Positions 37,092 to 45,256 of a stretch of 64,000 bases of DNA are shown piece by piece (position 1 is the stretch's first letter; every line of letters starts with the position of its first letter). The notes below the pieces were generated by a model that worked only from the letters and a program-made list of their open reading frames with translations, did no database searches and had not been told where the DNA came from. This DNA is from CAYFQB01 sp964345225 (GTDB lineage: Bacteria; Nitrospirota; Thermodesulfovibrionia; Thermodesulfovibrionales; UBA6898), in assembly GCA_964345225.1 (NCBI GenBank), contig CAYFQB010000071.1, forward strand, positions 1-64,000. Direction: 5' to 3'. The position numbers and the translations under genes were made by a program.

Positions 37092-38404
37092 TCGTACACT
37101 CTTCCCTTGCGTATTGTCATTACGGGCATCCCTCTAAGGACCCAGCCATTAAAAGGTGTATTCTTACCTTTCGATATAAATCTTGCTGCCTCTACCTTAT
37201 ATTCTTTTTTGGTATCAATTATTACTACATCAGCATCAGACCCATGCTTTAATGTGCCCTTGTCTATCCCTGCAATCTTTGCCGGCATAAAAGACATCTT
37301 CCCGACCAGCTGGCTTAAAGTCAGAACCCCTTCTTCAACCAGTTTTATGCTTAATCCGATGGCAGTTTCAAGACCTGAGATGCCCGAAGGGGTCAGGTCA
37401 AATTCCAGAAGTTTTTCATCCATATGATGTGGTGCATGGTCAGTAGCAATTACATCTATTGTACCGTCTGCCAGCCCCTCTTTTATCGCCTCTACATCTT
37501 CTTTCCTCCTTAGCGGCGGGTTTACTTTTGCGTTCGTATCATAAAGACGTACTGCCTCTTCAGTAATGCTGAAATAATGTGGACAGGTCTCTGAAGTAAT
37601 ATTTGTGAGCCCGCGCTTTTTCGCAATCCTGATTATCTCTACAGAGCCCTTTGTTGAGACATGCGCTATATGCAATCTGCCATTGGTAAGTTCTGCAAGG
37701 GCTACGTCCCTCGCAACCATTATCTCTTCAGCCTGTGCAGGTATGCCTTTAAGTCCGAGAGTTACTGAAAGCAAGCCCTCGTTCATAACCCCTTCAGAAC
37801 TAAGTGTCAGATCCTCACAGTGGGATATTACAGGTGCATTAAAAATCTTAGAATATTCCAGAGCCCTCCTCATCATCATACTGTTCATAACAGGTCTGCC
37901 GTCATCAGAAAAAGCAATACATCCTGTCTCATACATCATCGTAAGTTCAGAGAGTTCTTCTCCTTTCTGTCCCTTTGTTACAGCACCAATCGGATAGACT
38001 GAGCAACTACCTTCCTGAATAGCCTTTCTTATAATAAATTCCGTAACACTTGAATTGTCATTAATTGGGTTTGTATTTGGCATACAGCAGACTGAAGTAA
38101 ATCCTCCTTTGATCGCAGCCCCAGTGCCTGTTTTTATAGTTTCCTTATACTCAAATCCAGGCTCCCTTAAATGAACATGCATGTCAACAAGACCGGGCAT
38201 TACGATAAGCCCCTTTGCATCGATAATCCTCCCACCCCCCCCTTTAGTAAAAGTTTTTAAGAGAGGATTCGTATCCTTACTTTTTACTCTTGACTTTTTA
38301 CTTCTGATTTCCTTTATCTTCCCGTCTTCAATTAATACGTCGCATATATTATCAATTTTTTGTGAAGGATCAATAACATGGCCGTTTTTTATTAAAATCT
38401 TCAT
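37082..38404 (-). CDS. pyrC: Dihydroorotase
   Basis: Cyclises carbamoyl aspartate to dihydroorotate; 440 aa, class I zinc amidohydrolase. Metal motif DMHVHLREPG, the later ISHCEDL, HIAHVST and the catalytic ATDHAPHH are intact. About 25 extra residues lie between KIKEIRSK and the RIIDAKGLIVMPGL strand, encoded by repeat DNA (38225-38306). It is followed by carA with a 10-bp overlap and preceded by pyrB after about 99 nt. A GAGG site lies upstream of the ATG. Confidence 0.96.
   Translation of the reverse strand: MKILIKNGHVIDPSQKIDNICDVLIEDGKIKEIRSKKSRVKSKDTNPLLKTFTKGGGGRIIDAKGLIVMPGLVDMHVHLREPGFEYKETIKTGTGAAIKGGFTSVCCMPNTNPINDNSSVTEFIIRKAIQEGSCSVYPIGAVTKGQKGEELSELTMMYETGCIAFSDDGRPVMNSMMMRRALEYSKIFNAPVISHCEDLTLSSEGVMNEGLLSVTLGLKGIPAQAEEIMVARDVALAELTNGRLHIAHVSTKGSVEIIRIAKKRGLTNITSETCPHYFSITEEAVRLYDTNAKVNPPLRRKEDVEAIKEGLADGTIDVIATDHAPHHMDEKLLEFDLTPSGISGLETAIGLSIKLVEEGVLTLSQLVGKMSFMPAKIAGIDKGTLKHGSDADVVIIDTKKEYKVEAARFISKGKNTPFNGWVLRGMPVMTIRKGRVYEWQ
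38225..38306. repeat. In-frame repeat insertion in pyrC
   Basis: Two joined repeat types. One is an inverted repeat, AATCCTC...GAGGATT (38225-38269), with an inner C8 run and TTTAGTAAAAG segment. The other is an AGTAAAAAGTCAAGAGTAAA-type stutter (38271-38306, coding strand). Both resemble intergenic elements; the frame is kept, encoding a Lys/Ser-rich then Gly4 stretch. Confidence 0.65.
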
Positions 38405-38503
38405 CTCTTTAGACCTCGCTTGATATTATTTCTGATGTATCGAGCGCCCATGCCTTACATAAATATTTCTCTACGAGAATCATCATCTCTATTTAAATAT
38501 GTT

Positions 38504-39427
38504 TTACTTTTTTACTCCTGAAAGCAGATAAAGCACAGCCATCCTGACCGCAAGTCCATTTGTTACCTGCTCAAGTATAACCGACCTCTGTCCGTCAGCC
38601 ACTTCTGAATCAATTTCAACCCCCCTGTTCATAGGTCCAGGGTGCATTACAAGCACATCGTTTTTTGCCAGTGAAATCCTCTCTGATGTTAATCCCCAGT
38701 TTCTGAAATATTCTTCGGTCGTAGGGAAGAAACCCTTCCCCTGCCTTTCCATCTGAATCCTCAACATCATTATAATGTCAACATCTTCTAACCCCCTGTC
38801 CATATCCGTGAATAACTCAATATCTAACTCTTCCATATACATCGGTACTAATGTTGGGGGTCCGATCAGGCTTACGTCTGCACCGAGTTTTCTAAAGGCA
38901 TATATATTCGACTTTGCAACCCTGCTATGAAGAATATCACCTATTATTGCTACCTTAAGTCCTTTAATACTGCCTTTCTTTTCTTTAATAGTTAATAAAT
39001 CAAGTAATGCCTGAGTAGGATGCTCATTACTTCCGTCACCTGCATTAATAACCGAGGAATTCAGATTCTTTGCAAGGAAGTGTGCTGTCCCTGCATATGA
39101 ATGTCTTACTATTATGAAATCAGCACCTAGGGCCTGTATGGTCAGGGCAGTATCTCTGAGTGTCTCTCCCTTTACAACGCTACTTGTAGATACAGAGAAA
39201 TTTATCACATCAGTACTCAGCCTCTTTTCAGCAAGCTCGAATGATGTCCTGGTCCTTGTGGAAGGTTCATAAAAAAGGTTTACTGCGGTCTTACCCCGTA
39301 AAGTAGGCACCTTCTTAATATCCCTTTCCAAAACGTCTTTGAATCCTGCAGCAGTGTCAAGTATCAGCTCAATTTCCTCTGATTCCAGCTCTTTTATACC
39401 GACGAGGTCTTTATATTTGAGACTCAT
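38504..39427 (-). CDS. pyrB: Aspartate carbamoyltransferase catalytic subunit
   Basis: Condenses carbamoyl phosphate with aspartate; 307 aa. The carbamoyl-phosphate motif FYEPSTRTRTSFE, the HPTQALLDL motif and MHPGPMNRGVE are all present. It starts on the pyrR stop (ATGA overlap of 4 bp). No pyrI regulatory subunit is seen, in line with control by PyrR. Confidence 0.97.
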   Translation of the reverse strand: MSLKYKDLVGIKELESEEIELILDTAAGFKDVLERDIKKVPTLRGKTAVNLFYEPSTRTRTSFELAEKRLSTDVINFSVSTSSVVKGETLRDTALTIQALGADFIIVRHSYAGTAHFLAKNLNSSVINAGDGSNEHPTQALLDLLTIKEKKGSIKGLKVAIIGDILHSRVAKSNIYAFRKLGADVSLIGPPTLVPMYMEELDIELFTDMDRGLEDVDIIMMLRIQMERQGKGFFPTTEEYFRNWGLTSERISLAKNDVLVMHPGPMNRGVEIDSEVADGQRSVILEQVTNGLAVRMAVLYLLSGVKK

Positions 39428-39954
39428 TCAAGCACCACCTTATCCTCTCGATCTTCTTCTTCCTCAAGCTGCACTACGACAGTTTCCCTAATCGAGGTCG
39501 GTATATTTTTTCCAACAAAATCTGCTTTTATTGGAAGCTCCCTGTGTCCCCTGTCAACAAGAACAGCGAGTTGTATGGCGGCGGGTCTTCCGAAGTCCAT
39601 GAGTGCGTCCATTGCAGCTCTTATAGACCTGCCTGTAAAGAGCACATCATCCACAAGTACCACCTTTTTGTTATTGATCTCACACGGTACCTGTGTTCTC
39701 CTTACAACAGGCTGGTCTTTTCTCACATTTATATCGTCCCTGTAAAGTGCTATATCCAGCTTTCCAATAGGTACATTTTTACCTTCTATCTCCCTGAGCT
39801 TCACTGCAAGCCTTTTGGCAATATGTACACCACCCCTCTGTATACCGACAAGACAGAGGGACTTTACACCCCTATTCTTTTCGATTATCTCATGAGACAT
39901 CCGTGTTATTGCGCGTTCTACATCCTTTTTATTCATTAATTCTTTTGCCATCAT
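39424..39954 (-). CDS. pyrR: PyrR bifunctional attenuation regulator / uracil phosphoribosyltransferase
   Basis: A 176-aa phosphoribosyltransferase-fold protein that binds pyr leader RNA in the presence of UMP and promotes termination. The PRPP loop VVLVDDVLFTGRSIRAA is intact, and GIQRGG and the LVDRGHRELPIKADFVGKN stretch are typical. First gene of the operon; the leader upstream carries its RNA target. A second Met three codons in is an equally possible start. Confidence 0.97.
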   Translation of the reverse strand: MMAKELMNKKDVERAITRMSHEIIEKNRGVKSLCLVGIQRGGVHIAKRLAVKLREIEGKNVPIGKLDIALYRDDINVRKDQPVVRRTQVPCEINNKKVVLVDDVLFTGRSIRAAMDALMDFGRPAAIQLAVLVDRGHRELPIKADFVGKNIPTSIRETVVVQLEEEEDREDKVVLE

Positions 39955-40103
39955 ACCACTCCAGTAAACTTAAATTGTTGCAAGAGAATATAAGAAAGTT
40001 AAATATACATTTCCAGATTCTGTGTAAAAGCCGTACTTTGAATCAATAAAATCTACAGAATCCTTCCTTCCCAAGGGAATTGGACTGCAAAGGGTGCAGG
40101 CAT

Positions 40104-40136
40104 AAAAAAACCTTCCCCTTTTGATATTGAGAAGGT
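40104..40136 (-). terminator. Attenuator terminator of the pyr operon
   Basis: On the minus strand ACCTTCTC pairs with GGGGAAGGT (one G-T, short loop), followed by seven T residues. It lies in the leader about 150 nt before pyrR. Confidence 0.85.
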
Positions 40137-40176
40137 CTGTCAAACCACTGATCTTTTTACTGCAGCTCACGCTGAC

Positions 40177-40204
40177 TCCTTAGCCTTCTCAGTCTCACGG
40201 GACT
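40177..40204 (-). promoter_or_regulatory. PyrR binding loop (anti-antiterminator)
   Basis: Minus-strand AGTCCCGTGAGACTGAGAAGG closely follows the PyrR loop consensus (ARUCCNGNGAGGYU...AGG; the second G of GAGG is A here). Its TGAGAAGG (40184-40191) is complementary to CCTTCTCA in the terminator 5' arm (40128-40135). The same bases can therefore form either the PyrR-bound hairpin or an 8-bp antiterminator. This is the classic on/off arrangement. Confidence 0.85.
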
Positions 40205-40222
40205 ATTCTTAAAGGCAATTCT

Positions 40223-40252
40223 ATTAAACCATAGAAACTAACACATTGTCAA
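40223..40252 (-). promoter_or_regulatory. pyr operon promoter
   Basis: Minus-strand TTGACA (40247-40252), 18-nt spacer, TTTAAT (40223-40228). The predicted start is just before the PyrR binding loop, so the full attenuator is transcribed. Confidence 0.7.
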
Positions 40253-40276
40253 TTTACACTATATAATATTTCTATC

Positions 40277-41224
40277 TTATTTCCCCCAGTCATATTTATG
40301 TCTTTTTCTGTCGTGTATATACTTTTCTGCTGAAAGTGCAGCAACAGCTCCACCTGCAACAGCGGTAACGACCTGCCTTATCTCAGTACATGTAACATCA
40401 CCTGCCGCAAAAACACCACCCGATGGTGTCTCCATCATCCTATTAATATCAATACACTCCTCTTCTGTAAGTTCCAAGGTACCGTGCAGAAAATCCACAA
40501 TTGGTTTGCTGCCCTGGAGGTAAACAAAGACACCAGAAAGTAGTATTTCTGATTCCTTTTTCTCAGAATCTATTACCCTTATTTTCTCTACGGTCTCATT
40601 TCCTTCAATTGACTTTACAATTTTACCGGTCATAACCTTGAGATTTTTCGAATCAAGTGCAGGATGACCCTCTACCTTTAGTTCCTTTGATGGAGAAATT
40701 AAATAAACTGTTTCTGCAAATTTTGTTAAATATCCAGCCTCTTTTACAGCCTCTTCAGAATTTCCAATTACACATACGGTCTTGCCTTTAAAGAATGCAG
40801 CGTCACAGATAGCACAATAGCTTACGCCCCTTCCAATGAATTCAGCCTCACCTTTAATCGTTGGCTTTCTGCCCATAGAGCCTGTGGCTATAATTACTGC
40901 TTTCCCCTTATAGCTTGACTCCATTGTGTAAACTTCTTTAATCTCACCATCGAACTTTACTCCTATTACCAGAGCTTCCACAATCTCTGCACCAAATTTT
41001 ATTGCCTGTTTTCTAAAAATCTCCAGAAGTTCTTTTCCAGAGACAGATTCCAGAAGCCCAGGATAATTTTCTATATGGCTTGCATAAGCAAGAGCGCCTG
41101 CTGTAGCAGATTTATCCAGCACAACGGTCTTTAATTCTGACCTTGCGGCATACTGTGCTGCAGATAATCCAGCAGGGCCTCCTCCTATTATTATGACATC
41201 GTATATATCTGCTGAATCTGTCAT
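40277..41224 (-). CDS. trxB: Thioredoxin reductase-like flavoprotein
   Basis: A 315-aa FAD/NADPH disulfide reductase. The FAD motif GGGPAGLSAAQYAA is at 14-27, the redox pair Cys137-Ala-Ile-Cys140 lies in the NADPH-domain position of TrxB, and the terminal FAD motif VFAAGDVT is present. It reduces thioredoxin or a related partner in the cytoplasm; the exact partner cannot be told. It stands alone, ending upstream of the pyr promoter; AAGGAA precedes the ATG. Confidence 0.9.
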   Translation of the reverse strand: MTDSADIYDVIIIGGGPAGLSAAQYAARSELKTVVLDKSATAGALAYASHIENYPGLLESVSGKELLEIFRKQAIKFGAEIVEALVIGVKFDGEIKEVYTMESSYKGKAVIIATGSMGRKPTIKGEAEFIGRGVSYCAICDAAFFKGKTVCVIGNSEEAVKEAGYLTKFAETVYLISPSKELKVEGHPALDSKNLKVMTGKIVKSIEGNETVEKIRVIDSEKKESEILLSGVFVYLQGSKPIVDFLHGTLELTEEECIDINRMMETPSGGVFAAGDVTCTEIRQVVTAVAGGAVAALSAEKYIHDRKRHKYDWGK

Positions 41225-41309
41225 CAGTGTTCCTTATCTACTTGCCAAACTTCCTATGAATTTTAATCCGAATTAATATTTAACATTAAGAAAGTTTCGG
41301 ATAAAACGT

Positions 41310-41468
41310 TAACCCCATTAGAAAGCCCCTCTGCTTACAGCGGAGATAAAAAATAATTTCCTTTCTAGTGAACACAGGGTTCATCACGTTTAAAAATAAA
41401 TCTCTAACAGGATTTAATACCCCGTGTGAGCCTGCCCGCCTATGGCGAAGGTCTTCTAACGGGGTAAA
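41310..41468. repeat. Foldback element CCCCATTAGAAAG...CTTCTAACGGGG
   Basis: Terminal inverted arms TTAACCCCATTAGAAAG and GTCTTCTAACGGGGTAAA bound a ~155-bp segment in the 379-nt trxB-bioA gap. The ends match the elements at 23201-23274 and 63434-63576. The rest of the gap (41225-41309, 41469-41603) shows no gene, only a small AGGTC/GACCT hairpin at 41504-41518. Confidence 0.6.
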
Positions 41469-41603
41469 CTTTATTTAGATTATTTTAGCTTTTGAACTAC
41501 AACAGGTCAATAAGACCTTGTCTATTAGATATTATCTGTTTAAAATCTTCTATATTGAGATATTTAATAAGAACCAAAATACAACTATAACTTAATCTTT
41601 TTT

Positions 41604-43106
41604 TTACGTCACGGCAATAATTGCATTTTTAATTACATTAAGCATCTGTTTTAGATTTTCTGGACTTACACAAAGAGGTGGCATTATTATTAAGACGTTC
41701 CCGAGCGGTCTTATGAAAACACCGTTATCCATTGCATGATATGCAACCTTCCAGCCCATTTTTTCCTTCCAGTCAAAGGGCTCCTTTGTAACCTTATTTT
41801 TTACGAGCTCAACACCTGCCATAAATCCTTTGCCTCTTGCTTCACCTACGCAAGATAATTCTGCTATCTCTACAAGACCTTCCTGAAGGATTTCTATTTT
41901 AGGCTGAAGGTTCTTCAGCGTCTCTTCCTTTTCGAATATATCAAGGCATGCTATTGCTGCAGAACACGCAAGAGGATTTCCAGTATAGGAGTGACCGTGG
42001 AAAAATGTTTTCAATTCCCTGAACTCCCCTAGGAATGCATTATATATCTCTTCCGTGGTGATTGTTACGGCAAGAGGCATATACCCTCCAGTGATACCTT
42101 TTGACAGGCACATTATGTCAGGTACTACATCTTCATGCTCACATGCAAACATCCTTCCAGTCCTTCCAAAACCAGTCGCAACCTCATCAGCAATCATCAG
42201 AACATTGTATTTTGTGCACAGGTCCCTCACTCCTTTAAGGTATCCTGGCGGGGACACGATTATCCCTCCCGCCCCCTGCACAAGCGGCTCTATTATCAAT
42301 GCTGCGATTTCATTGTGATGTACTTTAAGAATCTCTTCCATCCTTTCGATGCACAATAAACTGCACTCAGGATACTCCATCCCCAGTTCGCACCTATAGC
42401 AGTAAGGAGATGGAGCCCTGAAAGTATTGAACAATAGGGGTTCAAAAACCCTGTGGAAAATATCAATACCTCCGACACTTACGGCACCGATTGTGTCACC
42501 ATGATAGGCATTATTAATGGAAAGGAAACTCTGCCTCCCGTCAAAATTCTTATGTTTCCAGTACTGAAATGCCATTTTAAGAGCAATTTCAACTGAGGTA
42601 GATCCGTTGTCAGAGTAAAAAACCTTACATAAACCAGATTTTGGACGTAAAGTCCCGTTGGGCGTAAAGCCCCGTTGGGCGTAAAGCCCCGTTTCGGGGA
42701 CAACGCCCCATTTCGGGGGCGACGCCCCTTTTCGGGGACAACGTCCCATTACGGGATCTTGGATTTCGGATTTCAATCCTGAATTCTGAATTATTTTTAT
42801 AAGCTTCTCTGCCAATTTTAACGCAGGAACATTACTGAGGCCGAGCAATGTAGAATGTGAGATATTGTCTATCTGACCTTTTATTGCATCATCAATCTCT
42901 TTCTTTCTGTGACCATGTACATTTACCCATATTGACGAAACACCGTCCAGATACCATTTTCCGTATATGTCCTTAATAAAACAGTCACGGCCTTCGACAA
43001 TTATTACAGGTTTTTCATTTACCCAGTCTTTCATTTGTGTAAAAGGGTGCCATATATACCTTCTGTCAGCTTCTTCAAGCTTTTTGTTTTCTTCAATCAA
43101 GCTCAT
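41604..43106 (-). CDS. bioA: Adenosylmethionine-8-amino-7-oxononanoate aminotransferase
   Basis: PLP-dependent DAPA synthase of biotin synthesis, using SAM as amino donor. It is 500 aa against about 430-450. The N-terminal IWHPFTQMKDW, the GVSSIWVNVHGH motif, the DEVATGFGRTG stretch and the PLP-Lys context LSKGITGG are intact. The surplus is a ~48-residue in-frame insertion (42640-42790) carrying the nested palindrome element, placed between QNSGLK and LCKVFYSDNGS. GGGGGAG precedes the ATG. No other biotin genes lie beside it. Confidence 0.95.
   Translation of the reverse strand: MSLIEENKKLEEADRRYIWHPFTQMKDWVNEKPVIIVEGRDCFIKDIYGKWYLDGVSSIWVNVHGHRKKEIDDAIKGQIDNISHSTLLGLSNVPALKLAEKLIKIIQNSGLKSEIQDPVMGRCPRKGASPPKWGVVPETGLYAQRGFTPNGTLRPKSGLCKVFYSDNGSTSVEIALKMAFQYWKHKNFDGRQSFLSINNAYHGDTIGAVSVGGIDIFHRVFEPLLFNTFRAPSPYCYRCELGMEYPECSLLCIERMEEILKVHHNEIAALIIEPLVQGAGGIIVSPPGYLKGVRDLCTKYNVLMIADEVATGFGRTGRMFACEHEDVVPDIMCLSKGITGGYMPLAVTITTEEIYNAFLGEFRELKTFFHGHSYTGNPLACSAAIACLDIFEKEETLKNLQPKIEILQEGLVEIAELSCVGEARGKGFMAGVELVKNKVTKEPFDWKEKMGWKVAYHAMDNGVFIRPLGNVLIIMPPLCVSPENLKQMLNVIKNAIIAVT
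42644..42755. repeat. In-frame nested-palindrome element, copy in bioA
   Basis: A 112-bp version of the carA/cobA-hemD element. On the plus strand it runs GACGTAAAGTCCCGTTGGGC, then a second GTAAAGCCCCGTTGGGC unit, then GGGGACAACGCCCC and GGGGCGACGCCCC palindromes, ending CGTCCCATTACGGG. It encodes GRCPRKGA...GFTPNGTLR on the coding (minus) strand, the same residues as in cobA-hemD. Confidence 0.9.
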
Positions 43107-43425
43107 ATCTCTCCCCCGTTGGATAATTAAACAATCTATATTTCAGCTGTATAATGCATTCTTTGATTATACTGTATTGTTTAACCTAAAAATGCATTTC
43201 AGTATAAAAAAAGCAGGTGTATGTGCAGAAAAAGTCTTTACCATTTTATCCCGACTTTTCGGGGCACCACCTTTGTAAGTCCTTTCATTACCCGATTGCC
43301 TTTACGTTATCATATAAAAGGATCTGTAACAATAAGTAGCAGATTGTGACTTGTAAAGGTTTTTATGTATGTATACCTGCGTAAAATACACTTTTTGTTT
43401 TAAGGCTATCATTACCGATCATCCG
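43107..43425. other. Upstream region of bioA, no gene
   Basis: The 319-nt gap holds an inverted repeat TTAAACAAT (43127-43135) / ATTGTTTAA (43176-43184). Between the arms lies a minus-strand TATAAT (43166-43171 region) that could serve bioA. Also present is a short CCCGACTTTTCGGGGC hairpin (43251-43266), possibly a decayed repeat. No open frame with a ribosome site was seen. Confidence 0.4.
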
Positions 43426-44328
43426 CTAATCACCTGTCTGTCTAATATACACTATCAAGCCAGGGAGACTCCCGACAAATATGGAAAAAAACCATGCAAG
43501 TGATAGAGAGGTTGCCACTTCCGGTTTTATCCCTATAATCCCGAGCAATAACACAAAAGAACCTTCCCTCACTCCGAGTCCAGAGATTGAAACGGGTAAT
43601 GTAGTAATGGTTATCACTATAGGCAGAAAAACAAAAAGAAGGGGAATCGGGATATTTTCTCCCATTGCAAATGCAAGTATGATAACCTTTGAAAAATTTA
43701 TGAACTGATTAAGACAGGATACCAGAAAGGCCTTTATGATAATATCCTTCCTGTTTCTCAACAAACTAAAATACTCGTAAAATTCTGAAATAACCCTGAA
43801 TCTTCTCCCAAGCCTTAATCCAAAAAATATAAAGCTGCCTATTACAAAAGCAGTAAACATGGAAGGCATAATCCATTTATAAACTGAATTACTAAAGTAG
43901 CCCATTACAAAGGGAAATACCAGGATGCCTATAGTCATAAGACTTGCAAATCCAATGTATCTGTCCATGAAAATCGATGCGAGTGTAAGGCTTATCTTCT
44001 TTGCATCTTTATTAAGATAATATGCCTTTACAGCGTCTCCGCCTACCAAGCTGGGCAAAAAATTACTGAAGAAGGCTCCTATCATATACAGTGAAAATAA
44101 TCTTCCTATCTTGAATTTTTCAGGAAGAAGAAGCTTCCATCTAAACGAAGATACGAATTGCGACAGTATGTACATAAAAGATGCTGCCAAAAAATAAAGA
44201 ATGCTTATGTCCTTTAGAATGGAAAAAATCTGTTTGATATCTGCCTTTGAAAAGACTAAGTAAAGTAATCCCGCACTTACAGATAACTTCAGAAAGAAGA
44301 TTAATAACTTATTTGGTGCCTGGGCCAA
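43426..44328 (-). CDS. UPF0104 / lysylphosphatidylglycerol synthetase TM-domain family protein
   Basis: A 300-aa polytopic inner-membrane protein with about eight hydrophobic segments. Motifs FVSSFRWKLLLP, YMIGAFFSNFLPSLVGGDAVKAYYL and LPVSISGLGVREGSFVLLL are typical of the flippase-like AglD/UPF0104 group. The likely start is TTG at 44328, overlapping the GT2 gene by 20 bp. With the neighbouring GT2 and PAP2-ArnT genes it suggests lipid-linked sugar handling. The exact substrate is unknown. Confidence 0.85.
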   Translation of the reverse strand: MAQAPNKLLIFFLKLSVSAGLLYLVFSKADIKQIFSILKDISILYFLAASFMYILSQFVSSFRWKLLLPEKFKIGRLFSLYMIGAFFSNFLPSLVGGDAVKAYYLNKDAKKISLTLASIFMDRYIGFASLMTIGILVFPFVMGYFSNSVYKWIMPSMFTAFVIGSFIFFGLRLGRRFRVISEFYEYFSLLRNRKDIIIKAFLVSCLNQFINFSKVIILAFAMGENIPIPLLFVFLPIVITITTLPVSISGLGVREGSFVLLLGIIGIKPEVATSLSLAWFFSIFVGSLPGLIVYIRQTGD

Positions 44329-45256
44329 TGACTTTCTTTATGACGTATATAGGTTTTTTCTGGGTTTCATGATAGACGCGGACTACCATTTCACCCAATA
44401 ATCCTAAACCGATAAACTGAATCCCCACAATTATTAAAAGCACCCCGAGAAGAAGAAGTGGCCTCCCGCCTATATCCCTGCCTGAAAAGAGTTTCTCAAT
44501 GCTCAAGTACAGAGAGATGAAAAATCCGAGCATCCCGCTTAAAAGACCTATTGGACCGAAAAATTGAAGAGGTTTTGTGGAAAAACTCTGTAAAAACTTG
44601 ACTGTAATCAAGTCCAGGACAACCTCTATAGTTTTGGATATTCCGTATTTTGATTTCCCCCTCAGTCTGGGGTGATGTACAGTCTCCATCTCAACAATTC
44701 TCACACCGTACCAGCTTGCAACAGCCGGTATGAATCTGTGCATCTTGCCATAAAGCTTCAGGTTTTTTATTACCTCCCTACGATAAGCCTTCAGTGTGCA
44801 ACCATAATCATGAAGTTTTACCCCCGTTACTCTGCTAATAATCCAATTTGCAATGATTGACGGCAATCTTCTGGATAAAAACGGGTCTTTCCTCTTTTTC
44901 CTCCAGCCGCTAACAAGATCATTGTTTTTTATCAATTCAAGCAGCCTGGGTATATCGTTTGGGTCGTTCTGAAGGTCGCCGTCCATCGTAACTACAATGT
45001 CTCCCCTTGCATAATCAAAGCCTGCTGCAAAGGCTGCTGTCTGACCAAAGTTCCTCCTGAGGCTTAAGACTATAACACCACTGTCCACTGACTGTATATT
45101 CTGAAGCAGTTCGAGTGTTCTGTCATTACTTCCATCATCTACATAAATGATTTCGTATTCGATAGCGATTGATTGAAGTACCTGCTTCAGACTGCTGTGC
45201 AATTGCTGAACATTCTCCTCTTCATTATAGAATGGTATGATAACTGTAACTGTCAT
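44309..45256 (-). CDS. Family 2 glycosyltransferase (polyprenyl-phosphate sugar transferase type)
   Basis: A 315-aa protein. The GT-A catalytic domain (1-230) has DDGSND near 42 and MDGDLQNDP near 93, the two acidic motifs of DPM1/ArnC/GtrB enzymes. Two C-terminal transmembrane helices (about 235-260 and 270-295) anchor it. It probably transfers a sugar from a nucleotide to undecaprenyl phosphate on the cytoplasmic face. GGAGAG precedes the ATG, which overlaps the previous stop (TAATG). It would supply donor for the ArnT-like half of the upstream fusion. Confidence 0.9.
   Translation of the reverse strand: MTVTVIIPFYNEEENVQQLHSSLKQVLQSIAIEYEIIYVDDGSNDRTLELLQNIQSVDSGVIVLSLRRNFGQTAAFAAGFDYARGDIVVTMDGDLQNDPNDIPRLLELIKNNDLVSGWRKKRKDPFLSRRLPSIIANWIISRVTGVKLHDYGCTLKAYRREVIKNLKLYGKMHRFIPAVASWYGVRIVEMETVHHPRLRGKSKYGISKTIEVVLDLITVKFLQSFSTKPLQFFGPIGLLSGMLGFFISLYLSIEKLFSGRDIGGRPLLLLGVLLIIVGIQFIGLGLLGEMVVRVYHETQKKPIYVIKKVIGPGTK

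Noticed and set aside
39970..40170. 66-aa open frame in the pyr leader
   Set aside because: It overlaps the PyrR loop and terminator and has no ribosome site; the RNA switch explains the sequence.
43127..43184. BirA operator upstream of bioA
   Set aside because: The TTAAACAAT/ATTGTTTAA arms point the wrong way and are about 40 nt apart, unlike the TTGT...ACAA half-sites at 14-16 nt spacing.
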